A stretch of DNA of 64,000 nucleotides from NCBI GenBank assembly GCA_044867785.1, contig JBIOVM010000185.1, forward strand, positions 30,829-94,828. The letters run 5' to 3'. Origin of the DNA: DASRDR01 sp044867785 (lineage in GTDB: Bacteria; Methylomirabilota; Methylomirabilia; Rokubacteriales; DASRDR01). Below the pieces are notes generated by a model. It was not told where the DNA came from. It worked only from the letters and a program-made list of their open reading frames with translations, and made no database searches. Both the position numbers and the translations under genes were made by a program. Below, piece after piece: positions 24,339-32,652 of the stretch (position 1 is the stretch's first letter; each line of letters starts with the position of its first letter).

Positions 24339-24526
24339 GTCCGGTCGCCTCTCCTCCGGCCCATGGACGGCCCATCGGCGGCGTCGTCCGGGCCAGCCCT
24401 GATCCTAACACGGCGCCCCGAGAGGGGCGTCGTCGTCCCCATCTGTGAGACGGCTCGGAGGGCCGGATGGTTGCGGGCATGCGGGGGCGGGGACACTATT
24501 GAGGGCGTCCGCCGAGGCCCGACTGG

Positions 24527-24555
24527 TTGGAGCGACGAGCCCGCTCCGCTATCAT
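24527..24555 (+). promoter_or_regulatory. Predicted promoter of the VOC/MmgE/ACAD operon
   Basis: TTGGAG (24527-24532), 17-base spacer, TATCAT (24550-24555) in the 277-base divergent gap 24339-24615. Transcription would start near 24562, with GGGAGGCG shortly before the ATG at 24616. For the minus-strand gene a lone TAGGAT-like -10 near 24400 was seen without a -35. Confidence 0.45.
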
Positions 24556-24615
24556 GGCCGCGGCGCGGGAGACGCCCGTTTCGCGACGAGGTCGGCAGAG
24601 GGAGGCGCGGCCGCC

Positions 24616-25074
24616 ATGGCGCTCAAGAAGCTCGGCCACGTGGTGCTCAAGGTGCGCGATCTCGACCGCTCGGAGGCGTTCTACCGCGACGTCGTCGGGC
24701 TCTCGGTGGCCGGACGGCTTCCCGGGCGAATGGTCTTTTTCGCCGTGCCCGGCAATGCCGACTCCCACGACCTGGGTCTCTGGAAGGTCGGCGCCGACGC
24801 CGCTCCGCAGGCGCCGAAGCAGGTCGGGCTCTTCCACGTCGCGTGGCAGGTCGAGCGGGAGGAAGATCTCCAGGCGTTTCACGATGCGCTCCTCGCCCGG
24901 GGCGTGCCGGTCCGCTCGACGATGGACCACGGCGCGAACCTGTCGGTGTACTTCGAGGACCCGGACGGCCACATGCTCGAGGTCACGTACGAGAAGCCGC
25001 GCGAGACGTGGCCGCCGGGCCGAAACCCCTTCGCTGGCCGCGAGCCGCTTCCCTTCCAGAGCGCCGGCCGCTAG
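24616..25074 (+). CDS. VOC-family (glyoxalase/extradiol dioxygenase-fold) protein
   Basis: A 152-residue protein with the paired beta-alpha-beta-beta-beta modules of the vicinal oxygen chelate fold. Candidate metal ligands are His8 (LGHVVLKVRDLDRSEAFYRDVVGL), His about 76 (GLFHVAWQV) and Glu about 122 (DPDGHMLEVTYE), the typical H-H-E set. Family members include glyoxalase I, methylmalonyl-CoA epimerase and extradiol dioxygenases; sequence alone does not choose among them. It precedes MmgE/PrpD and acyl-CoA dehydrogenase genes, so an organic-acid or acyl-CoA role is plausible. ATG 24616 follows GGGAGG. Confidence 0.85.
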   Translation: MALKKLGHVVLKVRDLDRSEAFYRDVVGLSVAGRLPGRMVFFAVPGNADSHDLGLWKVGADAAPQAPKQVGLFHVAWQVEREEDLQAFHDALLARGVPVRSTMDHGANLSVYFEDPDGHMLEVTYEKPRETWPPGRNPFAGREPLPFQSAGR

Positions 25075-25096
25075 GCCTTCGGAGAGGCGACCCCGC

Positions 25097-26455
25097 ATGG
25101 AGCCGGTCCTCGCCGCGCTCGCCCGCTTCGTGGCCGGGGCCGCCGCCGGCGCCATTCCGGCGCCCGCGAGGGACCACGCGGCCCTGATCGTCGCCGACAC
25201 GATCGGCGTGATCCTCGGGGGGAGCCGGGAACCGGAGGCCGAGCGGCTGCGCGCGGGCGCCGACCGGTCGGCCGGGCCCGCGACCGTGATCGGAAAGGGC
25301 TTCGGGCGCGCCGAGTCGTGGTGGGCCATCGTCGCGAACGGTCTTGCCGGCACCATGCTCGAGCTGGACGAGGGCAACCGGTTCGCGCGCGGGCATCCGG
25401 GGATCCACGTGCTCCCGGCCGCGCTCGCGGAGGCCGAGCGGCTCGACCGGTCCGGCGACGCCTTGCTGACGGCGTTCGTGCTGGGCTACGACGTCGCCGC
25501 GCGTCTCGGCGGCGCGGCACCGGTCCGCCCGGGAATGCACATGCACGGCGTGCACGGGGCGGTCGGCGCGGCCGCGGCGGTCGCGTGGCTGCGCGAGCTC
25601 GACGTCGACGCCACCGCGCGGACGCTCGGCGTCGCCGCCGGGCTGACGCTCGGCACGTCGTGGCGGACCGCCCTCGGCGGAGCCACCGTGCGGAACGCCT
25701 ACGCGGGCGTCGCGGGCGCGAACGGCTGGCTGGCGGCGGACCTGGCGGTCGCCGGCATCACGCCCTTGCCCGACATGCTGAGCGAGAGCTTTGGGCGGAT
25801 CAGCGGGACCGGCCTCGACGCGGGCGCGGCGCTCGAAGCGCTGGGCGCGCGCTTCGAGGTCACGCGCAACTACTTCAAGCGCTACGCGTGCTGCCGGTAC
25901 AACCATCCGGCCGTCGAGGCTTTGGAGGAGCTCCTGGCCGTCGCTCCGATTCCCCCCGAGCGCATCGCGGCGATACGGGTGGCGACCAGCGCGCTCGGTG
26001 CCACGATGAGCGACCGGGACCCCGTCGGGGCGCTGGGGGCGAAGTTCTCGATCCCGTACTCGCTCGCCGTGCGGCTCGCCCGCGGCGACTGCGGGGCGGA
26101 GGCGTTCCGGGAGCCCGCGCTGTCCGACCCCCGGGTGCGGGCGCTCGCCCGGCTGGTCGAGGTGACGGAGGACCCCGCGCTCACCGCGCTCGTGCCGGAC
26201 AAGCGACCGGCGCGGGTCGAGATCCGTCTCACTGACGGACGGGTCCATGCGCGCCAGGTCGACACGCCGGCGGGGGAGTTCGACCGTCCGTACCCGGAGG
26301 CGCTGCTTCGCGAGAAGTTCATCGCGCTCGCCTCCGACGATCTGGGCGCGGCGGGCGCCGCCGCCGCGTGGGATTCCGCCCGGCACGTCGGCGAGCGGAA
26401 GAGCGTGCGCGAGCTGACCGACGGCCTGCGGGCGCTCACACCGATCTCACCCTGA
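25097..26455 (+). CDS. MmgE/PrpD family protein (2-methylcitrate dehydratase-like)
   Basis: A 452-residue, full-length MmgE/PrpD protein. Visible family segments are DHAALIVADTIGVILGG, ANGLAGTMLELDEGNRFARGHPGIHVLPAALA, FVLGYDVAARLGGA, HMHGVHGAVGAAAAVA, and CCRYNHPAVEALEELL. PrpD dehydrates 2-methylcitrate in propionate oxidation; many paralogues handle other tricarboxylic or hydroxy acids such as itaconate-type compounds. No prpB or prpC is present, so the methylcitrate cycle is not indicated here. GGAGAGG lies 10 bases before ATG 25097. The acyl-CoA dehydrogenase gene follows after 25 bases. Confidence 0.9.
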   Translation: MEPVLAALARFVAGAAAGAIPAPARDHAALIVADTIGVILGGSREPEAERLRAGADRSAGPATVIGKGFGRAESWWAIVANGLAGTMLELDEGNRFARGHPGIHVLPAALAEAERLDRSGDALLTAFVLGYDVAARLGGAAPVRPGMHMHGVHGAVGAAAAVAWLRELDVDATARTLGVAAGLTLGTSWRTALGGATVRNAYAGVAGANGWLAADLAVAGITPLPDMLSESFGRISGTGLDAGAALEALGARFEVTRNYFKRYACCRYNHPAVEALEELLAVAPIPPERIAAIRVATSALGATMSDRDPVGALGAKFSIPYSLAVRLARGDCGAEAFREPALSDPRVRALARLVEVTEDPALTALVPDKRPARVEIRLTDGRVHARQVDTPAGEFDRPYPEALLREKFIALASDDLGAAGAAAAWDSARHVGERKSVRELTDGLRALTPISP

Positions 26456-26480
26456 GCCGTCACGACCGGGAGGCGCGCGC

Positions 26481-27641
26481 GTGGACTTCAGCCTGACCGA
26501 GGAGCAGCGCGGCTATCAGAAGCTGGTCCGCGAGTTCGCGGAGCAGGAGGTCGCCCCGCGCGTCCAGGAGTACGATCGCGAGGAGCGATACCCGGTCGAG
26601 ATCATCCGCAAGATGGCGCCGCTCGGCTTCCTGGGCGGCACGATTCCCGAAGCATATGGTGGGCCGGGGATCGACCACCTCACGATGGCCCTCGGCATCG
26701 AGGAGATGTCCCGCGTCTGCATCCACATGGGCTCCGCGATGGGTCGCGCGGCCGGCCTGGTCGGGTCGGGAATCCTCCAGTTCGGAACCGAGGCGCAGAA
26801 GCGGCGCTACCTCGTGCCCCTGGCCCGGGGGGAGACCTTCGCGGGCACCGCGGTGACGGAGCCGCACTCGGGGACCGACGTGGCGGCCATGGAGACGACG
26901 GTCGTCCGGCGGGGCGACGAGTACGTGCTCAACGGATCGAAGATCTGGATCTCCGGCGTCGGGCTGGCCGAGTGGTACCTGACGTTCGCGACGCTGGATC
27001 GGACGAAGGGCTCCCGCGGTGTCTGTGCGTTCGTCGTGGAGCGGGGCTTCACGGGGTTCAGCGAGCGTCCGATCCGAAACAAGCTCGCATTCCGGCCGGC
27101 CCAGGTCGGGGAGCTGGTCTTCGAGGACTGCCGGGTGCCCGCCGAGAACTTGATCGGCCGCGAAGGGGAGGGACTGAAGGTGGCCCTCTGCGCGGTCGAG
27201 AACGGGCGTCTCTCCGTGGCGTGCCGTGCCGTCGGCCTGGCCCAGGGCTGTCTCGACGCGTCCACGGCCTACGCGCGTCAGCGGGTCGTGCAGGGGCAGC
27301 CGATCGCGCGCTATCAGCTCGTGCAGGCGAAGATCGCCGACATGGTGCTGGGCATCGAGTCGGCTCGCTACCTGACCTATCGCCTGGCGTGGCTCAAGGC
27401 GCAGGGCGTGCGCCGCGCGCGCCGCGAATCCTCGATCGCCAAGCTCTACGCGTCGGAGATGGCCTTCCGTGCCGCTTCGGATGCGGTCCAGATCCACGGG
27501 GCATACGGGGCGTCGGAGGAATACGCGGTGGGCCGGTTCCTGCGGGACGCGAAGTTCCTACAGGTCGTGGAAGGCGTCAACGACATCCACCGCGTGCTCG
27601 TGGGCGAGTACGCGCTCGGCTTCCGCGAGGATCCCCGCTAG
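26481..27641 (+). CDS. Acyl-CoA dehydrogenase
   Basis: A 386-residue FAD enzyme that introduces a trans-2 double bond into acyl-CoA thioesters and passes electrons to ETF. The opening FSLTEEQRGYQKLVREF, the TAVTEPHSGTDVAAM flavin/substrate loop, the KIWISGVGLAEWYLTF segment, and the C-terminal QIHGAYGASEEYAVGRFLRDAK and VVEGVNDIHRVLVGE are all typical; the Glu in VVEGVNDI is the likely catalytic base. The chain-length or branched specificity is not readable. GTG start with GGGAGG 7 bases upstream. It closes the VOC-MmgE-ACAD operon; no ETF genes are near. Confidence 0.93.
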   Translation: MDFSLTEEQRGYQKLVREFAEQEVAPRVQEYDREERYPVEIIRKMAPLGFLGGTIPEAYGGPGIDHLTMALGIEEMSRVCIHMGSAMGRAAGLVGSGILQFGTEAQKRRYLVPLARGETFAGTAVTEPHSGTDVAAMETTVVRRGDEYVLNGSKIWISGVGLAEWYLTFATLDRTKGSRGVCAFVVERGFTGFSERPIRNKLAFRPAQVGELVFEDCRVPAENLIGREGEGLKVALCAVENGRLSVACRAVGLAQGCLDASTAYARQRVVQGQPIARYQLVQAKIADMVLGIESARYLTYRLAWLKAQGVRRARRESSIAKLYASEMAFRAASDAVQIHGAYGASEEYAVGRFLRDAKFLQVVEGVNDIHRVLVGEYALGFREDPR

Positions 27642-27734
27642 ACGGGCGCGTTCACGGGCGACGAAAGGCAGAGCCCTTGCGTCACTGGCAAACAGCAGCC
27701 GACGGCCAGGCCGCTGCGGGCGGCCCGGTGGTCC

Positions 27735-27763
27735 TTGACAGCCGCGGAAATGCGGCGCATGGT
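27735..27763 (+). promoter_or_regulatory. Predicted promoter of the lactonase-like gene
   Basis: A perfect TTGACA (27735-27740), 17-base spacer, CATGGT (27758-27763). Start would be near 27770, about 53 bases before ATG 27823, which has GAGGAGAG 6 bases upstream. Confidence 0.5.
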
Positions 27764-27822
27764 CGGTCGAACGGGTCGGTGCTCGAGGTACGCAGGACTA
27801 CCAGCCCACGAGGAGAGACATC

Positions 27823-28701
27823 ATGAGGAAGCTCACGACCGCCGTGGTGCTGCTCGGCATGTTGTGTGTGGGTCCGTGGGCCGCTTGGGGGCAAGCGGCG
27901 CCGTCGCAGGTGAAGGTGTACTGGACCACCAGCGGCCGATTCGGCCCCTTCCCCCTGTCGGGCCTGGTCCCGTCCGTCCCCAAGGAGAAGGACCGGCAGG
28001 TGACGATCCCCGTCAACATGTGGATCATCGACCATCCGAAGGGGCTGGTCATCTTCGACACCGGGAACAACGCCGCCATCTCCGACGGCGCCTGCACGAG
28101 TCACTGGACGGCGGGCAACTGCGACTTCCTGAAGCCCAGCCAGAAGCGCGAGGACGTCATCGACCGGCAGCTCCAGAAGCTCGGGTACGGGATGGACAAG
28201 GTGAAGGCGGTGATCACGTCGCACGCGCACCTGGACCACATCGGGAACATCAAGCTCTTCCCGAACGCCGTCCACGTCATCCAGAAGAAGGAGCTCTACC
28301 AGGCGTGGTGGCCGGAGAAGTTCCAGCGGGCCGGCGACGTGTTCGTGATGAAGGACTTCGACGGGCCAGCCCGGGACTTCAACTTCCTGGAGCTCGACGG
28401 GGACTACGACCTCTTCGGTGACGGGACGGTGGTGGTGCTCAGCACGCCCGGTCACACGCTCGGGCATCAGTCGGTCAAGGTCAAGCTGGGCAGCGGGAAG
28501 ACGATGATCATGGCTCAGGACGCCATCTGGTTCAAGGAGAACCTGGAGGGCTACCCCGCGGGCCTCAACTACAGCGTCAAGGACTACAACAACTCCATCG
28601 GCCGCCTGAAGATGATGCGCGATCTCGAGGGGGCCGAGCTGTACTTCGGCCACGACCCCGATCAGTACGCCACACAGGGTGGTGGCCAGTGGCATAGGTA
28701 A
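27823..28701 (+). CDS. Exported metallo-beta-lactamase-fold hydrolase, N-acyl homoserine lactonase-like
   Basis: A 292-residue protein with a Sec signal peptide (residues 1-23, LTTAVVLLGMLCVGPWAAWG) and the two-metal hydrolase core: HAHLDH at about residues 133-138, His in STPGHTLGH (about 211), Asp in MAQDAIW (about 233), and His in YFGHDPDQY (about 279). Overall layout (NMWIIDHPKGLVIFDTGNN, TSHAHLDHIGNIKLFPNA) matches the AiiA/AttM branch, which opens the lactone ring of acyl-homoserine lactones. Export is unusual for AiiA, so the enzyme may act on extracellular lactones. It stands 58 bases before the ABC exporter operon, separated by a hairpin. Confidence 0.85.
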   Translation: MRKLTTAVVLLGMLCVGPWAAWGQAAPSQVKVYWTTSGRFGPFPLSGLVPSVPKEKDRQVTIPVNMWIIDHPKGLVIFDTGNNAAISDGACTSHWTAGNCDFLKPSQKREDVIDRQLQKLGYGMDKVKAVITSHAHLDHIGNIKLFPNAVHVIQKKELYQAWWPEKFQRAGDVFVMKDFDGPARDFNFLELDGDYDLFGDGTVVVLSTPGHTLGHQSVKVKLGSGKTMIMAQDAIWFKENLEGYPAGLNYSVKDYNNSIGRLKMMRDLEGAELYFGHDPDQYATQGGGQWHR

Positions 28702-28714
28702 CCGGTCCGTCACG

Positions 28715-28751
28715 TCCCACGGAGGCCTCGGTCCCGGGCCTCCGTGGGAGG
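28715..28751 (+). promoter_or_regulatory. 13-bp hairpin overlapping the ribosome-binding site of the GldA-like gene
   Basis: Perfect inverted repeat TCCCACGGAGGCC (28715-28727) with GGCCTCCGTGGGA (28737-28749), loop of 9 bases. The right arm contains most of GGGAGG (28746-28751), the only Shine-Dalgarno of the GTG at 28760. In mRNA the stem would hide the ribosome site; it also lies just after the lactonase stop and could protect that 3' end. No T tract follows. Confidence 0.6.
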
Positions 28752-28759
28752 TCCTCGCC

Positions 28760-29731
28760 GTGAACGCCCCGCCCGCCGCAATCGTCCTCCAGTCGGTCTC
28801 GAAGCGCTACGGCTCGAAGACGGTCGTCCACGACCTCTCCTTCACCGTGCAGCGCGGGGAGGTCGTCGGCTTCCTCGGTCCGAACGGCGCCGGCAAGACC
28901 ACGACGATGCGGATGATCGCCGGCTTCACCACGGCGACGTCCGGGCGGGTGACCGTGGCCGGCTACGACATGGATACGCAGAACGTCGAGGCGGCCCGCC
29001 GGATCGGCTACCTGCCCGAGCGCCCGCCGCTGTACGACGCCCTGGACGTCTCGGCGTATCTCCGGTTCGTGGGCAAGGTGAAGGGCGTCCCTCGAGCGGC
29101 GATGGCCGCCGAGCTCGAGCGCGTGCTCGCGGCCTGCCGGCTCGAGGGCGTGGTCCGGCACGAGATCTACAAGCTCTCGAGGGGGTATCGCCAGCGCGTG
29201 GGGCTGGCGCAGGCGCTGCTCGGCCAGCCGGAGGTGCTGCTGCTGGACGAGCCGACGGCCGGCCTGGACCCGGGCCAGATCCAGGAGACGCGGGAGGTGA
29301 TCCGCGCCTTCGGGGAAGACCACGCGGTGCTGCTGAGCACGCACGTCCTGCCGGAGGCGATGCTGATCTGCCGTCGGGTGGCCATCATCAGCCGCGGGCG
29401 GCTCCTGGCCATCGATTCCCCGAGCGGGCTGCAGCGCGCCGTGGAGCAGACCAACCGGGTGACGCTGCGGGCGACGGCGCCGGCCCCGGCCCTGCGCGAC
29501 GCCCTCCTGGCCGTGAGCGGCGTGCTCGACGTGACCATTCACGTGACGCCCGGCGATGATGGCGCGCTCGCGGCGGAGTGCCACGTCGAGGCGCGAGAGG
29601 GGGTGGAGGCGGCGATCGCCCGGGCGGTGGCAGGGCGATGGGATCTGCACCGCCTGGAGCGGCGGGAGCCGACGCTGGAGAACGTCTTCCTGCGGTACGT
29701 GCGCGGGGGGGACGGCGAGGCGGTGACGTGA
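28760..29731 (+). CDS. ABC transporter ATP-binding protein, GldA/CcmA-type
   Basis: A 323-residue ATPase. Walker A GPNGAGKTT is at about residues 40-48, signature LSRGYRQRVGLAQALLG near 139, Walker B VLLLDEPTAGLD near 159, then the H-loop STHVL. The about 110-residue C-terminal extension after the ATPase core is typical of GldA-like subunits. It pairs with the ABC-2 permease and the GldG-like protein encoded next (GldA/GldF/GldG arrangement). In Bacteroidetes that complex serves gliding; in other phyla its substrate is unknown. The GTG at 28760 lies 8 bases after a Shine-Dalgarno site that is part of a hairpin. Its stop overlaps the permease start. Confidence 0.88.
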   Translation: MNAPPAAIVLQSVSKRYGSKTVVHDLSFTVQRGEVVGFLGPNGAGKTTTMRMIAGFTTATSGRVTVAGYDMDTQNVEAARRIGYLPERPPLYDALDVSAYLRFVGKVKGVPRAAMAAELERVLAACRLEGVVRHEIYKLSRGYRQRVGLAQALLGQPEVLLLDEPTAGLDPGQIQETREVIRAFGEDHAVLLSTHVLPEAMLICRRVAIISRGRLLAIDSPSGLQRAVEQTNRVTLRATAPAPALRDALLAVSGVLDVTIHVTPGDDGALAAECHVEAREGVEAAIARAVAGRWDLHRLERREPTLENVFLRYVRGGDGEAVT

Positions 29732-30435
29732 GGAGCGTGCTGGCCGTCTACCAGAAGGAGCTCGCGACCTACTTCCGCTCGCCGATCGCGTACTTCGTCG
29801 TCGCGGTGTTCCTGCTGGGGACCGGGTACTTCTTCCTGTACAACGTCCTCCTGACCGGGGACGCGACGATGACCGAGACGTTCCAGAGCATGGGCGTCCT
29901 GCTGATCTCGGTGATCCCCGTGCTCGCGATGCGGCAGTTCGCCGCGGAGTACGGCGCGGGCACCATGGAGCTCCTCCTGACGCTGCCGCTCACGCCGTGG
30001 CAGCTCGTCCTCGGCAAGTACCTGGGCGCGGTCACCATCCTGCTCGTGATCACCGCCGGCACGCTGATCGACCTCGTCCCGCTCTACCTGTTCGGCGCCC
30101 CGGAGACGACGACCATCCTCGCCGGCTACTTCGGGTTCGTGCTGCTGGGCATGGCGTGCCTGGCCATCGGTCAGTTCTTCTCCGCCCTCACCCAGAACCA
30201 GATCGTGGCGGCGGTCCTCACCGCCGCGACGCTACTCGCGTTCTGGTTCGTAGGCCACGCTCAGGGCTTCCAGACGTCGTACGCGTGGCGCAGTCTGCTG
30301 GGCCATCTGTCCTTCGCCCTCCACTTCGCGGACTTCGTCCAGGGACTGGTGCGCAGCGAGGCGGTGGCGTTCTACCTCGTCGTCTCCGCGATCGCCCTCA
30401 CCCTGAACGCCAGCTACCTCCAGTGGCAGCGCTGA
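29728..30435 (+). CDS. ABC-2 type permease, GldF-like
   Basis: A 235-residue membrane protein with six predicted helices. The N-terminal cytoplasmic segment VLAVYQKELATYFRSPIAYFVVAVFLLG and the SGV-like central loop EYGAGTMELLLTLPLTPWQLVLGKYLG are hallmarks of ABC-2 permeases of the GldF/NosY group. It would form the channel with the ATPase encoded upstream and the GldG-like subunit downstream. The GTG at 29728 overlaps the ATPase stop as GTGA. The next gene starts 1 base after its stop. Confidence 0.87.
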   Translation: MRSVLAVYQKELATYFRSPIAYFVVAVFLLGTGYFFLYNVLLTGDATMTETFQSMGVLLISVIPVLAMRQFAAEYGAGTMELLLTLPLTPWQLVLGKYLGAVTILLVITAGTLIDLVPLYLFGAPETTTILAGYFGFVLLGMACLAIGQFFSALTQNQIVAAVLTAATLLAFWFVGHAQGFQTSYAWRSLLGHLSFALHFADFVQGLVRSEAVAFYLVVSAIALTLNASYLQWQR

Positions 30436-30436
30436 G

Positions 30437-32071
30437 ATGGACCGCTCCGTCCGTTCCGGGCTGATCCTGCTGGCCGGGATCGCCCTGCTGGTGACCGCGC
30501 TCCTGACCCGCGCGGTCGTCGGGGAGGCGACCGTCTGGACGGTGGCGCCGGGGGCGGTCGGAGGTCTGTTGGCCGCGTGGGGCGGCTATGCCCTCCGCGC
30601 CGAGCTGGGGGCGCTGCTGCGACGGCGCCGGGGAGAGATCGTGGCGTACACGGCGGGGATGGTCGGCGTGCTGATCGCCCTGGGATATCTCTCCGTCCGC
30701 CATCCCGTCCGTCTCGACCTGACGACCATGGGGCGATACTCGCTGTCGGGGCCCACGATCGCGATGCTCGAGCGACTGGATCGGCCGGTCCACATCGTGT
30801 TCTTCCACGATCCCCTGATGCGGGAGACCGTCGAGCTCTACGAGCTCATCGCCGCCCGGACGCCGCAGGTGACCGTCGAGTTCCACGACCCGGTCCGCAA
30901 TCCCGCCCAGGCCCGGCTCTCGGGCGTCCAATTCGCGGGGACGGCGGTCATGGAGAGCGGAGGTCGTACCCTGCAGGTCCACGGCGGTAGCGAGACCGAC
31001 ATCGCCAACGGCATCCTCCGCGTCTCACGGAGCGCTACCCAGCGGATCTGCTTCCTCGATGGCCACGCCGAAGCGGACCCGTTCAGCCTGCAGTCGCACG
31101 ATCACCTGGAGGGCGCACCGGGGCACGTCCACGGCCTCGGCGCTCAGTACGAGCTGCACGAGCAGCATGGAATGGCCAAGGCCCGGCAAGCCCTGGAGAC
31201 CCTGAACTACACGGTCGCCAAGGTGTCGCTGCCGCGCGGGACGGCCGCGCTCTCCGGCTGCCCGGTCCTGGTCGTCGCGGGACCCAAGGTGGCGCTGCTG
31301 CCGCCGGAGGTGGGAGCCGTCCGGGCCTACCTGGCCGGCGGCGGCAACGCCTTGTTCCTCCTCGATCCGTTCGTGCACACGGGGCTGGAGCCCGTGCTGC
31401 GGGAGTACGGCATCGTCGTGGACGACGACATCGTGCTCGACGAAGCCAGCCATTTCTGGGCGGACGTCAGCGCGCCGGCGGTGAGCGACTACAACCGCCA
31501 CCAGGTGACGCGGGATCTGCCGCTGACGTTCTTCCCCGGAGTCCGGTCGCTCGCGCCGACGCCCCGGCGGCCGCCCGGCACCTCCGTGGTCCCGCTCGTC
31601 AACTCCTCGAAGCGGAGCTGGGGGCAGACCGAGCGTGCGCGCGTCGACGTTCAGCGCGGCCGCGACCGGCCCGGTCCCAAGACCCTGATGGCGGTCGCCC
31701 TTCGCCGCCCGGTCCCGCCCGAGAGCGCCGACGCCATCCGACTGCGACCGGAGGCGGCCGGTCCCGCGTCGGGGGCGGTGGGCGGCGGCGCCGACGCCGT
31801 GTCCCGCTCGTCGCGGGTGGCGGTGGTGGGGGACTCGGACTTCGCCACCAACTCCTTCTTCCACATCATGGGTAACGGGACCCTCTTCCTGAACACCGTC
31901 AACTACCTGGCGGCACAGGAGGACCTGATCGGGCTTCCGCCCCGCACTCGCGACCTGCCGCGGGTGAACCTCACCAATCGCCAGATGAAGGCGACCGTTG
32001 TCCTCTCCGTGGTCCTCGTGCCCGCCCTGGTCGGCCTGGTGGGCACCGCGGTGTGGTGGAGGCAGCGGTGA
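30437..32071 (+). CDS. GldG-family ABC transporter auxiliary protein
   Basis: A 544-residue protein with two or three N-terminal hydrophobic segments (about 8-28, 32-52, 68-88), a large extracytoplasmic domain of the ABC-type uncharacterised transport/GldG type, and a C-terminal anchor (about 522-540). Recognisable parts are LDLTTMGRYSLSGPTIAMLERLDRPVHIVFF, EFHDPVRNPAQA, ICFLDGHAEADPF and VVGDSDFATNSFFHIMGNGTLFLNTVNYLA. GldG-like proteins associate with GldA/GldF. ATG 30437 follows the permease stop by 1 base, and the DUF4340 gene overlaps its end, so the four genes are a single unit. Confidence 0.82.
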   Translation: MDRSVRSGLILLAGIALLVTALLTRAVVGEATVWTVAPGAVGGLLAAWGGYALRAELGALLRRRRGEIVAYTAGMVGVLIALGYLSVRHPVRLDLTTMGRYSLSGPTIAMLERLDRPVHIVFFHDPLMRETVELYELIAARTPQVTVEFHDPVRNPAQARLSGVQFAGTAVMESGGRTLQVHGGSETDIANGILRVSRSATQRICFLDGHAEADPFSLQSHDHLEGAPGHVHGLGAQYELHEQHGMAKARQALETLNYTVAKVSLPRGTAALSGCPVLVVAGPKVALLPPEVGAVRAYLAGGGNALFLLDPFVHTGLEPVLREYGIVVDDDIVLDEASHFWADVSAPAVSDYNRHQVTRDLPLTFFPGVRSLAPTPRRPPGTSVVPLVNSSKRSWGQTERARVDVQRGRDRPGPKTLMAVALRRPVPPESADAIRLRPEAAGPASGAVGGGADAVSRSSRVAVVGDSDFATNSFFHIMGNGTLFLNTVNYLAAQEDLIGLPPRTRDLPRVNLTNRQMKATVVLSVVLVPALVGLVGTAVWWRQR

Positions 32072-32652
32072 GCATCGGGATCTCCTCCAGGGTCGTCGCC
32101 GTCTGGCTGCTGCTGGGCGCGCTGGTGGGCGTGATCGCGGTGACGGAGCTCACGGACCGCGCCGGCAGGGCGGCCGGACGCGCGAGCACGGCCGACCCGA
32201 GCCTGCTGCTGCCCGTGCCGGCGGACCGGCTCGGCGCGGTCGAGGTGGCCAACGCCGGGCGGCTTCATCGCTTCGAGCGCGACGCGGTGGGCGCCTGGTT
32301 CTATCACGGCGTACACACGGGATCGGAAGGGACCCACACGCATCCCGCCGACCCGGCGGCCGCCTCCCGCATCGAGGGCGTGCTGGTGGCCTTCGGCCGG
32401 ACGCGGATCGAGCGCCGGCTCGCCCTCGATCGGGACGCCAAGGACTACGGAATCGTGCCGCCTCGGCTGGTCGTGCTGGTCTATCGACCTGGCGAGTCGC
32501 AGCCGCTGGCGCAATACGCGCTGGGCGACGTCGCGCCGGACACCGTGAGCCGCTACGTGCAGGTGGTCGGCCAGCCGGCGGTGGTGACGATTCCCGACTA
32601 CCAGGTCCAGAACATTCTCGGCCTCATCGAAACGCTGGCGGGCTCGCGATGA
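32068..32652 (+). CDS. DUF4340 domain protein
   Basis: A 194-residue protein with one N-terminal membrane helix (VVAVWLLLGALVGVIAVTEL) and an extracytoplasmic domain of the DUF4340 type, often found as the fourth gene behind GldA/F/G-like genes. Typical is the pattern of a residue-poor strand region followed by RRLALDRDAKDYGIVPPRLVVLVY and QVVGQPAVVTIPDYQVQNIL. The biochemical role is unknown. This copy is shorter than usual (many are 300 or more residues). GTG 32068 overlaps the GldG stop as GTGA and has GGAGG 5 bases upstream; its own stop overlaps the following ATG. Confidence 0.75.
   Translation: MSIGISSRVVAVWLLLGALVGVIAVTELTDRAGRAAGRASTADPSLLLPVPADRLGAVEVANAGRLHRFERDAVGAWFYHGVHTGSEGTHTHPADPAAASRIEGVLVAFGRTRIERRLALDRDAKDYGIVPPRLVVLVYRPGESQPLAQYALGDVAPDTVSRYVQVVGQPAVVTIPDYQVQNILGLIETLAGSR

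Noticed and set aside
28715..28749. The 13-bp hairpin as a rho-independent terminator of the lactonase gene
   Set aside because: No T tract follows and the right arm forms the next gene's ribosome site, so it is listed as a regulatory hairpin.
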